The notes under the pieces are model-generated. The model was not told where the DNA came from and did no database searches. It was given only the letters and a program-made list of their open reading frames with translations. Positions 34,827-41,832 of a DNA stretch of 41,832 bases are shown piece by piece (position 1 is the stretch's first letter; each line of letters opens with the position of its first letter). Source of the DNA: Candidatus Nanopelagicales bacterium (GTDB lineage Bacteria > Actinomycetota > Actinomycetes > S36-B12); NCBI GenBank assembly GCA_030836325.1, contig JAURQC010000091.1, positions 1 to 41,832 on the forward strand. Direction: 5' to 3'. The translations under genes were made by a program, and so were the position numbers.

Positions 34827-36047
34827 CTATTCGGCCGTCACACCTTTGCCAAGGACAACCACACCACCGTCACTCACGGTGTAGAGGCCACGATCTCGTT
34901 CAAGATCGACACCAATCTGAACGTTATCCGGAACGACCACGCTTTTGTCCAAGATGGCGTGCCGGACGACGGCGTTCTTGCCGATTCGAACACCAGGCAT
35001 CAGCACGCTGCCCTCTACGTACGCACCGGCATCGATTGCGACATTGGACGCAATGACACTGGTCCGGACGTGGGCACCGGAGACGATGCTGCCCGCACCA
35101 ACCATGGATTCGTGTGCGTTACCCCCCTCTACGAATTTCGCTGGCGGGTATGGGGGCAGGTTGGTCAGGATCGGCCAGCGCCTGTTGTAGAGATTGAAGA
35201 TCGGATGCACGGAAACAAGGTCCATATGGGCGTCGTGGTAGCTGTCCAGCGTTCCCACGTCTCGCCAATAGCCCGCATCGCGAGCCGTGGCTCCTGGAAC
35301 GATGTTTTCTGCGAAGTCGTACACGTGGGCCAAGCCCTGTGCTGTCAAGGCCGGGATGATGTTGCCACCCATGTCGTGTACTGAAGCTGGATCGGCGGCA
35401 TCGACTCGAAGCGCCTCGAGTAGCACATCGGTGGAGAAGATGTAATTGCCCATTGAGGCGAATGATTCGTTTTCACTCCCGGGGATAGCAGGCGGATCCG
35501 CGGGCTTTTCCAAGAATTTAGCGATCGTGCGTCCATCCGCCGCGACCTCGATTACGCCGAAGCTGCTCGCCTGGGACCGTGGCGTTCGAATACCGGCAAC
35601 GGTCACACCGGCTCCACTGTCAATGTGCGCCTCGACCATCTGCATGGCGTCCATCCGGTACACGTGGTCGGCTCCAAAAACAGCTACGTACTCAGGGGAC
35701 TCATCGAACACCAGATTCAGGCTCTGGAAGATCGCATCCGCGCTCCCGGTGAACCAACGGGGTCCGAGTCGCTGCTGAGCGGGCACCGGTGTCACGTAAT
35801 CACCGAGCAGCGTTGGCATGCGCCAGGTCTGAGACACATGACGGTCCAGTGAATGTGACTTGTACTGGGTCAACACACACACACGTCGCAAGCCCGAGTT
35901 AATGAGGTTGGACAGCACGAAGTCCACGAGTCGGTAGGAACCGCCGAAGGGCACCGCCGGCTTGGCGCGATCGGCAGTGAGCGGCATCAATCGTTTCCCC
36001 TCGCCACCAGCGAGGACCATTGCCAGAACGTGCGGATCAGCACCCAC
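34827..36047 (-). CDS. glgC: Glucose-1-phosphate adenylyltransferase
   Basis: The 406-residue enzyme makes ADP-glucose for glycogen synthesis. [20 protein letters not shown] is the nucleotide loop, [20 protein letters not shown] follows, and the catalytic [14 protein letters not shown] and EKPADPP segments are present. The C-terminal left-handed beta helix ([20 protein letters not shown]) holds allosteric sites. Start: GTG 36047, 6 bases after TACCCT, gives a 406-residue protein, the usual actinobacterial length; the longer frame to 36116 would overlap glgA. It is divergent from glgA across 49 bases. Confidence 0.96.
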   Translation of the reverse strand: MGADPHVLAMVLAGGEGKRLMPLTADRAKPAVPFGGSYRLVDFVLSNLINSGLRRVCVLTQYKSHSLDRHVSQTWRMPTLLGDYVTPVPAQQRLGPRWFTGSADAIFQSLNLVFDESPEYVAVFGADHVYRMDAMQMVEAHIDSGAGVTVAGIRTPRSQASSFGVIEVAADGRTIAKFLEKPADPPAIPGSENESFASMGNYIFSTDVLLEALRVDAADPASVHDMGGNIIPALTAQGLAHVYDFAENIVPGATARDAGYWRDVGTLDSYHDAHMDLVSVHPIFNLYNRRWPILTNLPPYPPAKFVEGGNAHESMVGAGSIVSGAHVRTSVIASNVAIDAGAYVEGSVLMPGVRIGKNAVVRHAILDKSVVVPDNVQIGVDLERDRGLYTVSDGGVVVLGKGVTAE

Positions 36048-36053
36048 GGCTAC

Positions 36054-36059
36054 AGGGTA
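36054..36059 (-). promoter_or_regulatory. Leaderless -10 element of glgC (TACCCT)
   Basis: TACCCT on the minus strand stands 6 bases before GTG 36047. The match to a -10 and the spacing decided the start of glgC. Confidence 0.5.
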
Positions 36060-36082
36060 TCCGTAGCGACGAGTAGCCCACA

Positions 36083-36088
36083 TAGGCT
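36083..36088 (+). promoter_or_regulatory. Putative glgA -10 element (TAGGCT)
   Basis: TAGGCT lies 8 bases before ATG 36097, giving a leaderless or nearly leaderless mRNA. With the glgC element both promoters share 49 bases. Confidence 0.4.
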
Positions 36089-36096
36089 TTGGAACC

Positions 36097-37281
36097 ATGC
36101 GCGTTGCCATGGTCACCCGGGAGTGGCCACCGGATATTTACGGTGGAGCTGGCGTTCACATCGAGAACCTCGTCGCCCACCTGCGGGAATTAGCCGAGGT
36201 AGATGTTCACTGCTTTGGTAATGCGCGACCGGATGCAAGCGCCCAGAGGGTTCCCGACTATCTGAGCACAGCCAACCCAGCTCTGCAGACACTCGGCGTG
36301 GACCTCGGGATTGCTGCATCGATCGATCCATCGATCGACATCGTGCATTCACACACCTGGTACGCGAACTTCGCAGGACAAGCAGCGTCGTTGCTCTACG
36401 AAGTTCCGCACGTCCTCACTGGACACTCCCTCGAACCGCACAGACCCTGGAAGAGAGAGCAGCTTCAGGGCGGATACGAAATCTCGTCATGGATCGAGAA
36501 GACCAGCTACCGGGACTGCGACGCAATCATCGCCGTTAGCCATGGCATGCGACGCGACATCCTCGAGGCCTACCCGCAAATAGCACCGGAGAAGGTGCAC
36601 GTCGTTCATAACGGCATCAACACCGAGGTGTATTCGCCTGACCCTGAGGTGGACGCCCTCGAGCGCTACGCGATAGACATTGACCGACCCTACGCACTCT
36701 TTGTGGGGCGCATTACCCGGCAAAAGGGTCTGGTACATCTGCTGCGTGCCGCTCGCGCTTTCGATCCAGAGGTCAATCTCGTCCTGTGCGCCTCATCTCC
36801 TGACACTCCCGAGATCGCCAACGAGACCGCCCGCGCTGTCGAGATTCTGCGTCGAGAGCGGCGTGAGGGTTCGGTCATCTGGATCGACGAGCAGGTCGAT
36901 CGACACACGCTCATCCAGTTGCTTACCCATGCGCGCATATTCACATGCCCGTCGATCTACGAACCACTTGGAATCGTCAATCTCGAGGCCATGGCATGTG
37001 AGACAGCCGTTGTCGCCACCGCGATCGGCGGTATTCCCGAAGTGGTCGAGGACGGTGTGACCGGAACGCTGGTGAACTTCGATGCCCAGGATCCCGAGGC
37101 ATTCGAATCCGCCTTCGCCGCCGCCGTGAACGCGCTAGTCCTCGACGCCGATCGGGCTCGAGATTTCGGCCGGCGGGGCCGCGAGCGGGCTGTCCTCAAC
37201 TTCGGCTGGGACGCTATCGCCGAGCACACGATGGACGTCTACCGGTGGGCATCGACCCACCAGGGTCGATACCGCGGATGA
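36097..37281 (+). CDS. glgA: Glycogen synthase/maltosyltransferase, GT4 type
   Basis: The 394-residue glycosyltransferase is of the actinobacterial GlgA (GT4) type, which uses ADP-glucose for glycogen or maltose-1-phosphate (GlgM) synthesis. Marks are [20 protein letters not shown] (glycine-rich donor loop), [48 protein letters not shown] and the EX7E motif [20 protein letters not shown]. The pairing with divergent glgC is the standard actinobacterial arrangement. A distinction between GlgA and GlgM is not possible by eye. Confidence 0.94.
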   Translation: MRVAMVTREWPPDIYGGAGVHIENLVAHLRELAEVDVHCFGNARPDASAQRVPDYLSTANPALQTLGVDLGIAASIDPSIDIVHSHTWYANFAGQAASLLYEVPHVLTGHSLEPHRPWKREQLQGGYEISSWIEKTSYRDCDAIIAVSHGMRRDILEAYPQIAPEKVHVVHNGINTEVYSPDPEVDALERYAIDIDRPYALFVGRITRQKGLVHLLRAARAFDPEVNLVLCASSPDTPEIANETARAVEILRRERREGSVIWIDEQVDRHTLIQLLTHARIFTCPSIYEPLGIVNLEAMACETAVVATAIGGIPEVVEDGVTGTLVNFDAQDPEAFESAFAAAVNALVLDADRARDFGRRGRERAVLNFGWDAIAEHTMDVYRWASTHQGRYRG

Positions 37282-38249
37282 GCGACCTTGCCGAACCGCT
37301 ACCCGGAGTAAAGCCAGCAGCCCATCGCTCCCTGTGGATCGGCTACACCCTCTACCTTCTCGGGGCCTTGACCTTCGCGCTCAACGGGACCGTCTCCAAA
37401 GCAATCCTGATGAGCGGGGTCGACTCGGCTCGGCTATCCCAACTGCGGGTGACGGGTGCCTTCATATTCCTGCTCGCCTTTGTTGCGGTAAACAGGCCCT
37501 GGCAGTTGAAGATCCACCGGAAGGAATGGCCGTTCCTCGTTGCCTACGGCATCTTCGGGGTAGCGATGACGCAGTACCTGTTCTTCGTCGCACTGCGCTA
37601 CTTACCCGTAGGGATCGCACTGCTGATCGAGTTCACCGCGCCAGTCTTCGTCGCGTTGTGGTTCCGCTTCGTGCTAAAAGAGCCAACGCGCCGGACGGTG
37701 TGGCTGGCTCTAACGGTCGCACTGATCGGCCTGGCACTCGTTGCAGAGGTATGGCGCGGTTTCTCTTTCGAGGTAATTGGGCTCATTGCCGCTCTTGGAG
37801 CAGCATTCGCATTGAGCGCCCATTACCTGATCACCGATCGCCAAATGCGCCAACCCGAACCACGCGACCCTGTATCGCTCACCATGTGGGGCTTTGGATT
37901 TGCCGCGTTGTTCTGGGTGATCGTTCAACCCTGGTGGACCTTTCCATGGACCGAACTGAGCGGAACCAGCGATGCTTCTCTTGGTTCGATCCTCGGTCAA
38001 CGTCCTCTGTGGGTCCTGTCCGGGTGGATGATCGTCATGGGAACCGTCGTGCCTTTTTGGTTAGTTGTTGCTTCCATGCGACACCTACGCGCTTCACAAG
38101 CATCCGTGATCGGGTTGACCGAACCTCTTTTGGCCATAGTCATTGCCTGGTTGGTGCTAGCGGAGTCCCTGGCGTTCGTTCAACTCGTGGGTGGGGCCCT
38201 GATTCTGCTTGGAGTTGTGCTGGCCGAGCGTTCTCGTCGACAACGCTGA
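37278..38249 (+). CDS. EamA/DMT-family transporter
   Basis: The 323-residue protein consists of two EamA repeats with about ten helices (SLWIGYTLYLLGALTFALNG to LVGGALILLGVVLAERSRRQ). Typical markers are the second-repeat start GLIAALGAAFALSAHYLITD, the LTEPLLAIVIAWLVLAE segment of EamA exporters and a basic cytoplasmic C terminus. DMT carriers export amino acids or other metabolites; the substrate is not known. The start ATG 37278 overlaps the glgA stop by 4 bases (ATGA), so it is translated with glgA. Its stop is 13 bases before the next gene. Confidence 0.92.
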   Translation: MSDLAEPLPGVKPAAHRSLWIGYTLYLLGALTFALNGTVSKAILMSGVDSARLSQLRVTGAFIFLLAFVAVNRPWQLKIHRKEWPFLVAYGIFGVAMTQYLFFVALRYLPVGIALLIEFTAPVFVALWFRFVLKEPTRRTVWLALTVALIGLALVAEVWRGFSFEVIGLIAALGAAFALSAHYLITDRQMRQPEPRDPVSLTMWGFGFAALFWVIVQPWWTFPWTELSGTSDASLGSILGQRPLWVLSGWMIVMGTVVPFWLVVASMRHLRASQASVIGLTEPLLAIVIAWLVLAESLAFVQLVGGALILLGVVLAERSRRQR

Positions 38250-38250
38250 G

Positions 38251-38256
38251 TATTCT
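38251..38256 (+). promoter_or_regulatory. Leaderless -10 element (TATTCT)
   Basis: TATTCT precedes GTG 38263 by exactly 6 bases, within the end of the EamA gene. It gives the next gene its own promoter and fixes its start. Confidence 0.55.
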
Positions 38257-38262
38257 GACGCA

Positions 38263-39810
38263 GTGCCGAATCCGCGTTCCCTTGATGCCGAGGGTGTGTG
38301 TTTCCCCGTCGGTGGTGACGAACGGCGCAGCACATCGGCCACCGGTCGTGCCGTCTTCGCCGATTCCATCAGGGCAGTTGATCCTGCTATTGCGGCTCGG
38401 ATAGAACACACGCGCGACTGGCGCAAGGGCTACATCGCCCCTCTACGGGACATCGTCCTCGCGGCTGCCCAATCGACGGAGAGCGCCCTGTCTATCTCCC
38501 GACACGGCCTGGCATCTGCCGAGCAACGCTTCACCTTCCGCCGAGGAGACGACGAAGTTCCTCTCCACCGTGCGATGACCGACTACACCTCACGCGGTTT
38601 TGCGTCGGTCACGGTGCGCGGTAGAGCAAACCCTGAGGGTGAACTATCTGTCCCGTACAAGGGCGGACGTCTCTTCGGGGACGATCTCCGCCGCCAGGTC
38701 GACACCTGGGTCGAACGAGGAATCGCTGAACCCTCCTTTGGCGAAGCGATGCACCTGGTTCTCGACAACCCGGACTGGATGGATCTGCGCGACGTTGACA
38801 TTGCACTGCTTGGTGCGGGTGCCGAGATGGCACCTACCCGATCGCTTCTGCGCTGGGGGGCACGGGTGCACGCGATCGATCTTCCGCGCGTGGCTATTTG
38901 GGAGCGGCTCACGGCCATCACGCGGAGTACCGCTGGCAGTTTGCGGATTCCCATCCGCCTTGATGACGACGGCAACCCCCCGTTCGTGGTCGATGGCGAT
39001 GTGCATCCTGAAGATGATCCGACGATCTGCGGTGCTGCTGGTGCCGATCTCATTCGGGAGACGCCGGAAGTTCGCACCTGGCTGGAAGAGACCCAACAGC
39101 CGTTTGTTCTCGGTACGTACGCCTACGCCGATGGCGCGAATCACGTCCTACTCTCGATGGCCAGCGATGCCATCGCTACCGCCCTCCTGCGCAATCGCGA
39201 CGACATCACTCTGGCGTATCTCGCAACACCCACCGATGTTTTTGTAGTTCCTCTCGAGTGCGTGGAGGAAAGTAGGCGCAAATGGGAGAGCCGCGGACTC
39301 GGTGGACTCCTGCAAGCCCCCTTGCGCGTCGCTCGACAGTTCGAACCGAATTACCCGAACCTGTACTCGATAAGTAGCGGCACGAGCGTTGGACTGAACG
39401 ACTCGATCATTCCTCAGCAAGGACCCAACTACATATTGGCGAAACGAGTACAACGGTGGCGGGCGCTCGTTGCACGATCCCAAGGCGTGCCTGTCTCGTT
39501 GAACCTGGCACCTGCCACCCGCACCCGTTCCGTAGTTCGTAATAGGGCCCTCGCCGCTGCGTATGCCGGTGCTGATCGATTCGGTGTGGAAGTCTTCGAT
39601 CCCTCGACATCCACCACGTTGATGGCCGCGATGCTCGTCCACGATCTACGCAACCCGGAGTCCAGCGCTCATCCAGAAACATCCTTGGCAAATCCGATGG
39701 ATCTCTTCGTGAGCGGTGCGAACCACGGCGGTCTATGGCGAGCGGCCTATGCACCGCGCTCCGTACTAGGGATCGCAGCGCTGCTCGGCATGTTCGAATC
39801 CCGCGCCTAA
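38263..39810 (+). CDS. Uncharacterised 515-residue Rossmann-like protein
   Basis: I do not recognise a named family, although related-looking proteins exist in actinobacteria in my memory. Visible parts: residues 1-170 alpha/beta with conserved-looking AMTDYTSRGFASVTVRGRAN and LSVPYKGGRLFGDDLR; residues 178-210 a dinucleotide-binding-like beta-alpha-beta, VDIALLGAGAEMAPTRSLLR with the loop at 184-189 and an acidic Asp206 at the end of strand 2 (HAIDLPR); then FVVDGDVHPEDDP, FVLGTYAYADGANHV and, near the C terminus, NLAPATRTRSVVRNRALAAA and a hydrophobic VLGIAALLGMF. There is no signal peptide. It could be an oxidoreductase or methyltransferase-like enzyme, but the substrate is unknown. It has its own leaderless promoter, follows an EamA transporter by 13 bases and ends at a strong hairpin. 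Confidence 0.8.
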   Translation: MPNPRSLDAEGVCFPVGGDERRSTSATGRAVFADSIRAVDPAIAARIEHTRDWRKGYIAPLRDIVLAAAQSTESALSISRHGLASAEQRFTFRRGDDEVPLHRAMTDYTSRGFASVTVRGRANPEGELSVPYKGGRLFGDDLRRQVDTWVERGIAEPSFGEAMHLVLDNPDWMDLRDVDIALLGAGAEMAPTRSLLRWGARVHAIDLPRVAIWERLTAITRSTAGSLRIPIRLDDDGNPPFVVDGDVHPEDDPTICGAAGADLIRETPEVRTWLEETQQPFVLGTYAYADGANHVLLSMASDAIATALLRNRDDITLAYLATPTDVFVVPLECVEESRRKWESRGLGGLLQAPLRVARQFEPNYPNLYSISSGTSVGLNDSIIPQQGPNYILAKRVQRWRALVARSQGVPVSLNLAPATRTRSVVRNRALAAAYAGADRFGVEVFDPSTSTTLMAAMLVHDLRNPESSAHPETSLANPMDLFVSGANHGGLWRAAYAPRSVLGIAALLGMFESRA

Positions 39811-39825
39811 CGCACCGTTAAAGCC

Positions 39826-39862
39826 GGAACCCGCGCGGCTGGGGGGTTGACGCGCGGGTTCC
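39826..39862. terminator. Strong hairpin between convergent genes
   Basis: GGAACCCGCGCG (39826-39837) pairs perfectly with CGCGCGGGTTCC (39851-39862) over a 13-base loop. It lies 16 bases after the stop of the 515-residue protein gene. On the minus strand CTTTAA follows, so it could serve the ROK gene as well. Confidence 0.75.
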
Positions 39863-39976
39863 TCGATAGTGCTGAGCACCGTCGTAGCCGCCGGGGGTGG
39901 CGGCAAGTGCAGTGTGCCGACAATCGTTTGTCCACGCCGCCCTTTTGGCAAAAATGCCTGGGTAATCCACCTGCGA
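39863..39976. other. Intergenic region downstream of ROK gene
   Basis: This 114-base gap has a small GCCGCC/GGCGGC hairpin (39887-39904) and no convincing gene. A minus-strand 61-codon open frame covering it is Pro/Ala-rich, overlaps the neighbouring gene and was not accepted. Confidence 0.5.
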
Positions 39977-41182
39977 TTACTCGATTCTCAGCGCCTCCGC
40001 CGACAACAACGCTTGCTGCGGCGTCGACAAGACCCGCTCGAAGGCCGATTCCGCCGCGCCGATGACGATGCTGTCTGCTCCAAGAGTCGGGGTAAGGAGT
40101 CGAACCGGCGTCGTCTCCCGCGCCAGCGTGAAACGCAATTCCTCGGCGATCGTGTGCTGGTACCGATCGACAAGAGTCGCGAGGTGGCCGGCGAGCACCA
40201 CCGTGTCCGGATTGACGAAATTGACGATGGAAGCCAGACCGATCCCCACCGCAGAGGCCGCCGCGATGAGCGCCTCTTGAGCTTGCGCATCACCGTCCTC
40301 CGCCCGACGGATGACTTGGGTGATGTCATCGGTCACCGGATCAAGACCCGCTGAGCGGATGATGGTGTTACTCCCGATAACCGTCTCCCAACAGCCCACG
40401 GCTCCGCACCGACAGGCTGGACCATCAGGGTCAAAGCGCATGTGTCCGATTTCCCCGGCGTACCCCGAAGCCCCGGTTAGCATCTCGCCTTCGACGATCA
40501 CCCCACCGCCGATACCGACGTCTCCGGAGACGAAGACCATGGCGCGACTGTCACGACCCGCCCCCCGAGTCCACTCGGCCATCGCACCCAACTTGGCGTC
40601 GTTACCCAAGACGACGGGGACATGGGCACCGAAGCGTTCGCGCATTGCCTCGCTGAGGATTACTCCGAACGGCTCATCAACCCAACCGAGTGCCGGCGCC
40701 CGATGGATGGTCGAGCGCGGCGGATCCCCACCTGGATCAATTACTCCCGGTAGAGCGCAACCGATTCCTGCGATGGCCACATGGTCAGGAAGTGCCTCGG
40801 CGATTTCTGAACTTCCAGTGACTACTCGCGCCGCAACTTCATAGGAGTCAGTGGAGCCACGACGATGGTCCTTACGCCAGCGGTGCAGGATCTGTCCACC
40901 GAAACCTTCGACTACCGCACTGCTGGAGTCAACGCGTTGGTCCCAACCGATGACGGCCAGCGAATCGGGCACTGCCGTGACCGTGAGCGAAGGTCGACCT
41001 ACACCGCCGGCTGAACCCGCGCCCTCCTCCACAACTCCCACTTCGACCAGTTCAGCGACGATGGCCGCAACCGTGCTGCGATTCAACTTGGTGACGGTTC
41101 CCAGATCGGAACGGGACATCGACCCGTGTGCGTGCAGGACACGCAGGACTCGGGTCAGGCCGGGGCCGTCAAATGAGCTCAC
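39977..41182 (-). CDS. ROK family regulator (XylR/NagC type)
   Basis: The 401-residue protein has an N-terminal winged helix (LTRVLRVLHAHGSMSRSDLG, then KLNRSTVAAIVAELVEVGVV) followed by a sugar-kinase-like ROK domain. The ROK zinc motif is CRCGAVGCWE and the GYAGEIGHMRFDPDGP segment carries the EIGH element; LGNDAKLGAMAEW is the phosphate/sugar loop. ROK repressors respond to sugars such as xylose or N-acetylglucosamine. Coupling to xylulokinase by a 4-base overlap makes a xylose role likely, by inference, with xylA perhaps upstream of the window. The end is adjacent to the hairpin at 39826-39862. Confidence 0.93.
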   Translation of the reverse strand: MSSFDGPGLTRVLRVLHAHGSMSRSDLGTVTKLNRSTVAAIVAELVEVGVVEEGAGSAGGVGRPSLTVTAVPDSLAVIGWDQRVDSSSAVVEGFGGQILHRWRKDHRRGSTDSYEVAARVVTGSSEIAEALPDHVAIAGIGCALPGVIDPGGDPPRSTIHRAPALGWVDEPFGVILSEAMRERFGAHVPVVLGNDAKLGAMAEWTRGAGRDSRAMVFVSGDVGIGGGVIVEGEMLTGASGYAGEIGHMRFDPDGPACRCGAVGCWETVIGSNTIIRSAGLDPVTDDITQVIRRAEDGDAQAQEALIAAASAVGIGLASIVNFVNPDTVVLAGHLATLVDRYQHTIAEELRFTLARETTPVRLLTPTLGADSIVIGAAESAFERVLSTPQQALLSAEALRIE

Positions 41183-41832
41183 GAGTAGAGCGCCTCACGA
41201 GCCTCTCGGTAGCGCTCACGAATTCCAGGTACCGGCCGCGGGTCACGTGTTACGACTTCGCCCGGGCGGACGTCCGTCCACGTGGGCTGCTCGCCACCTC
41301 GCAGGATCCACGCAGCTTGACGTGCGGCTCCATCGGCAACGTACTCACCGGCTGGGGGTACTTCGACGGGCACGTCGACCAGTGTGGACGCAACATCGAC
41401 TACGGCCGGGTTTGAGGCTGCGCCACCGACGAGTAGCACGCGTCGCGGCTGAACCCCGACCCCAACTAGTGCATCGACAGCATCGGCGAGACCGCCAAGC
41501 ATTCCCTCGACCGCAGCCCTGGCGATGTTCGGCGCTGTGAGGTTGTCGCGGCTGATTCCGTGCAGTGAGCCGCGAGCGTTTGGCAGATTGGGGGTCCGTT
41601 CCCCATCGAAGTACGGCAACATCACCAAACCGTCAGAACCTGGCTTCGCCGACATCGCCAACTGCGCGAAGACATCCATGTCAACGCTCAGGAGTTCAGC
41701 TGTGCTAGTCAGAATCCGTGCAGCATTGAGCGTGCACACCAAGGGCAAGAAGACGCCAGATGCGTCGGCGAATCCTGCAACCAGCCCCGACGCATCGCTT
41801 GTCGGGATGGTGGATCCCGCGAAAGCGGTCCC
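41179..41832 (-). CDS. xylB: Xylulokinase (FGGY family), 3' part
   Basis: The reading frame is open to the window edge; 217 C-terminal residues are present. The sequence GFADASGVFLPLVCTLNAAR is typical of actinobacterial xylulokinases, MLPYFDGERTPNLPNARGSL is the FGGY substrate-domain loop, and RRVLLVGGAASNPAVVDVAS is the ATP-binding adenosine motif. It phosphorylates D-xylulose for the pentose phosphate pathway. The stop overlaps the ROK start by 4 bases, so the two are one transcript. The catalytic Asp and the N-terminal half lie outside the window. Confidence 0.93.
   Translation of the reverse strand, partial: GTAFAGSTIPTSDASGLVAGFADASGVFLPLVCTLNAARILTSTAELLSVDMDVFAQLAMSAKPGSDGLVMLPYFDGERTPNLPNARGSLHGISRDNLTAPNIARAAVEGMLGGLADAVDALVGVGVQPRRVLLVGGAASNPAVVDVASTLVDVPVEVPPAGEYVADGAARQAAWILRGGEQPTWTDVRPGEVVTRDPRPVPGIRERYREAREALYS

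Noticed and set aside
39766..39951. 61-codon minus-strand frame between the ROK gene and the 515-residue protein gene
   Set aside because: It overlaps the 3' end of the plus-strand gene, is Pro/Ala-rich and covers a terminator hairpin.

Overview
The window is a gene-dense chromosomal segment from an actinobacterium (Actinomycetota) of moderately high GC. The evidence is lineage-marking genes: two mycothiol biosynthesis genes (mshA, mshD), CarD, GlnR, a GroEL2-type chaperonin ending in GGMDF, SenX3/RegX3, DUF3263, DUF2516, DUF4032, an F420-type PPOX protein, a CYTH-CHAD protein and a MutT1-like Nudix/histidine-phosphatase fusion. No insertion sequence, phage, CRISPR array, rRNA or plasmid feature was seen. 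Nearly every base lies in or next to a gene; several convergent pairs are separated by 0 to 11 bases and many operon neighbours overlap by 4 bases.

Layout. 1-4.8 kb: tail of a small heat-shock protein, a YceI-like protein, a TMEM175-family channel, groEL2 under a CIRCE/HrcA operator, a solitary solute-binding protein and a DUF3263 protein. 5-8.4 kb: CPBP protease, tRNA-Thr(UGU), a flavin amine oxidase with a probably frameshifted small ORF before it, and a DUF4032 protein with kinase-like motifs. 8.4-13.4 kb: the carD-ispD-ispF-(PPOX)-cysS-rlmB group on the minus strand, with a divergent LpqE-like lipoprotein. 13.5-19.6 kb: regX3-senX3 facing phoU, then mshA-ybjN and gpmA-alaX. 19.6-22.7 kb: a minus-strand set of XRE regulator, HbhA-like repeat protein, DUF2516, macrodomain protein and an amino-acid permease. 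22.7-26.7 kb: dtd facing a minus-strand set of a 33-residue membrane protein, nitrobindin, Fur and YgfZ, with thioredoxin and an alpha/beta hydrolase behind. 26.8-33.2 kb: glnR-mshD, then the polyphosphate operon ppk-CYTH/CHAD-Nudix. 33.2-39.8 kb: a secreted trypsin-like protease, a small CSCGW protein, divergent glgC and glgA, an EamA transporter and a large uncharacterised Rossmann-like protein. 39.8-41.8 kb: a ROK regulator and the 3' part of a xylulokinase gene.

Themes. Phosphate control (RegX3/SenX3, PhoU) sits in the same window as polyphosphate genes, and GTTCAC-type 11-base direct repeats occur between senX3 and phoU and at the protease start; a weaker half-site lies before ppk. The gene order XRE-hbhA-DUF2516 and mshA-ybjN-gpm-senX3-regX3 resembles the Mycobacterium tuberculosis Rv0474-Rv0491 neighbourhood, recalled from general knowledge. 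A recurring promoter layout, a -10-like hexamer (NANNNT) exactly 6 bases before an ATG or GTG, suggests that many genes here are expressed from leaderless mRNAs; this was used to choose several starts.

The least explained items are the 515-residue protein at 38263-39810, the DUF4032 protein, the PK(F/V)(D/E)(V/L) repeat protein, the small ORFs at 25310-25411 and 34615-34821, a triple half-site CIRCE element, and an apparent frameshift removing the membrane anchor of SenX3. No clearly new multi-gene defence or mobile system was found.
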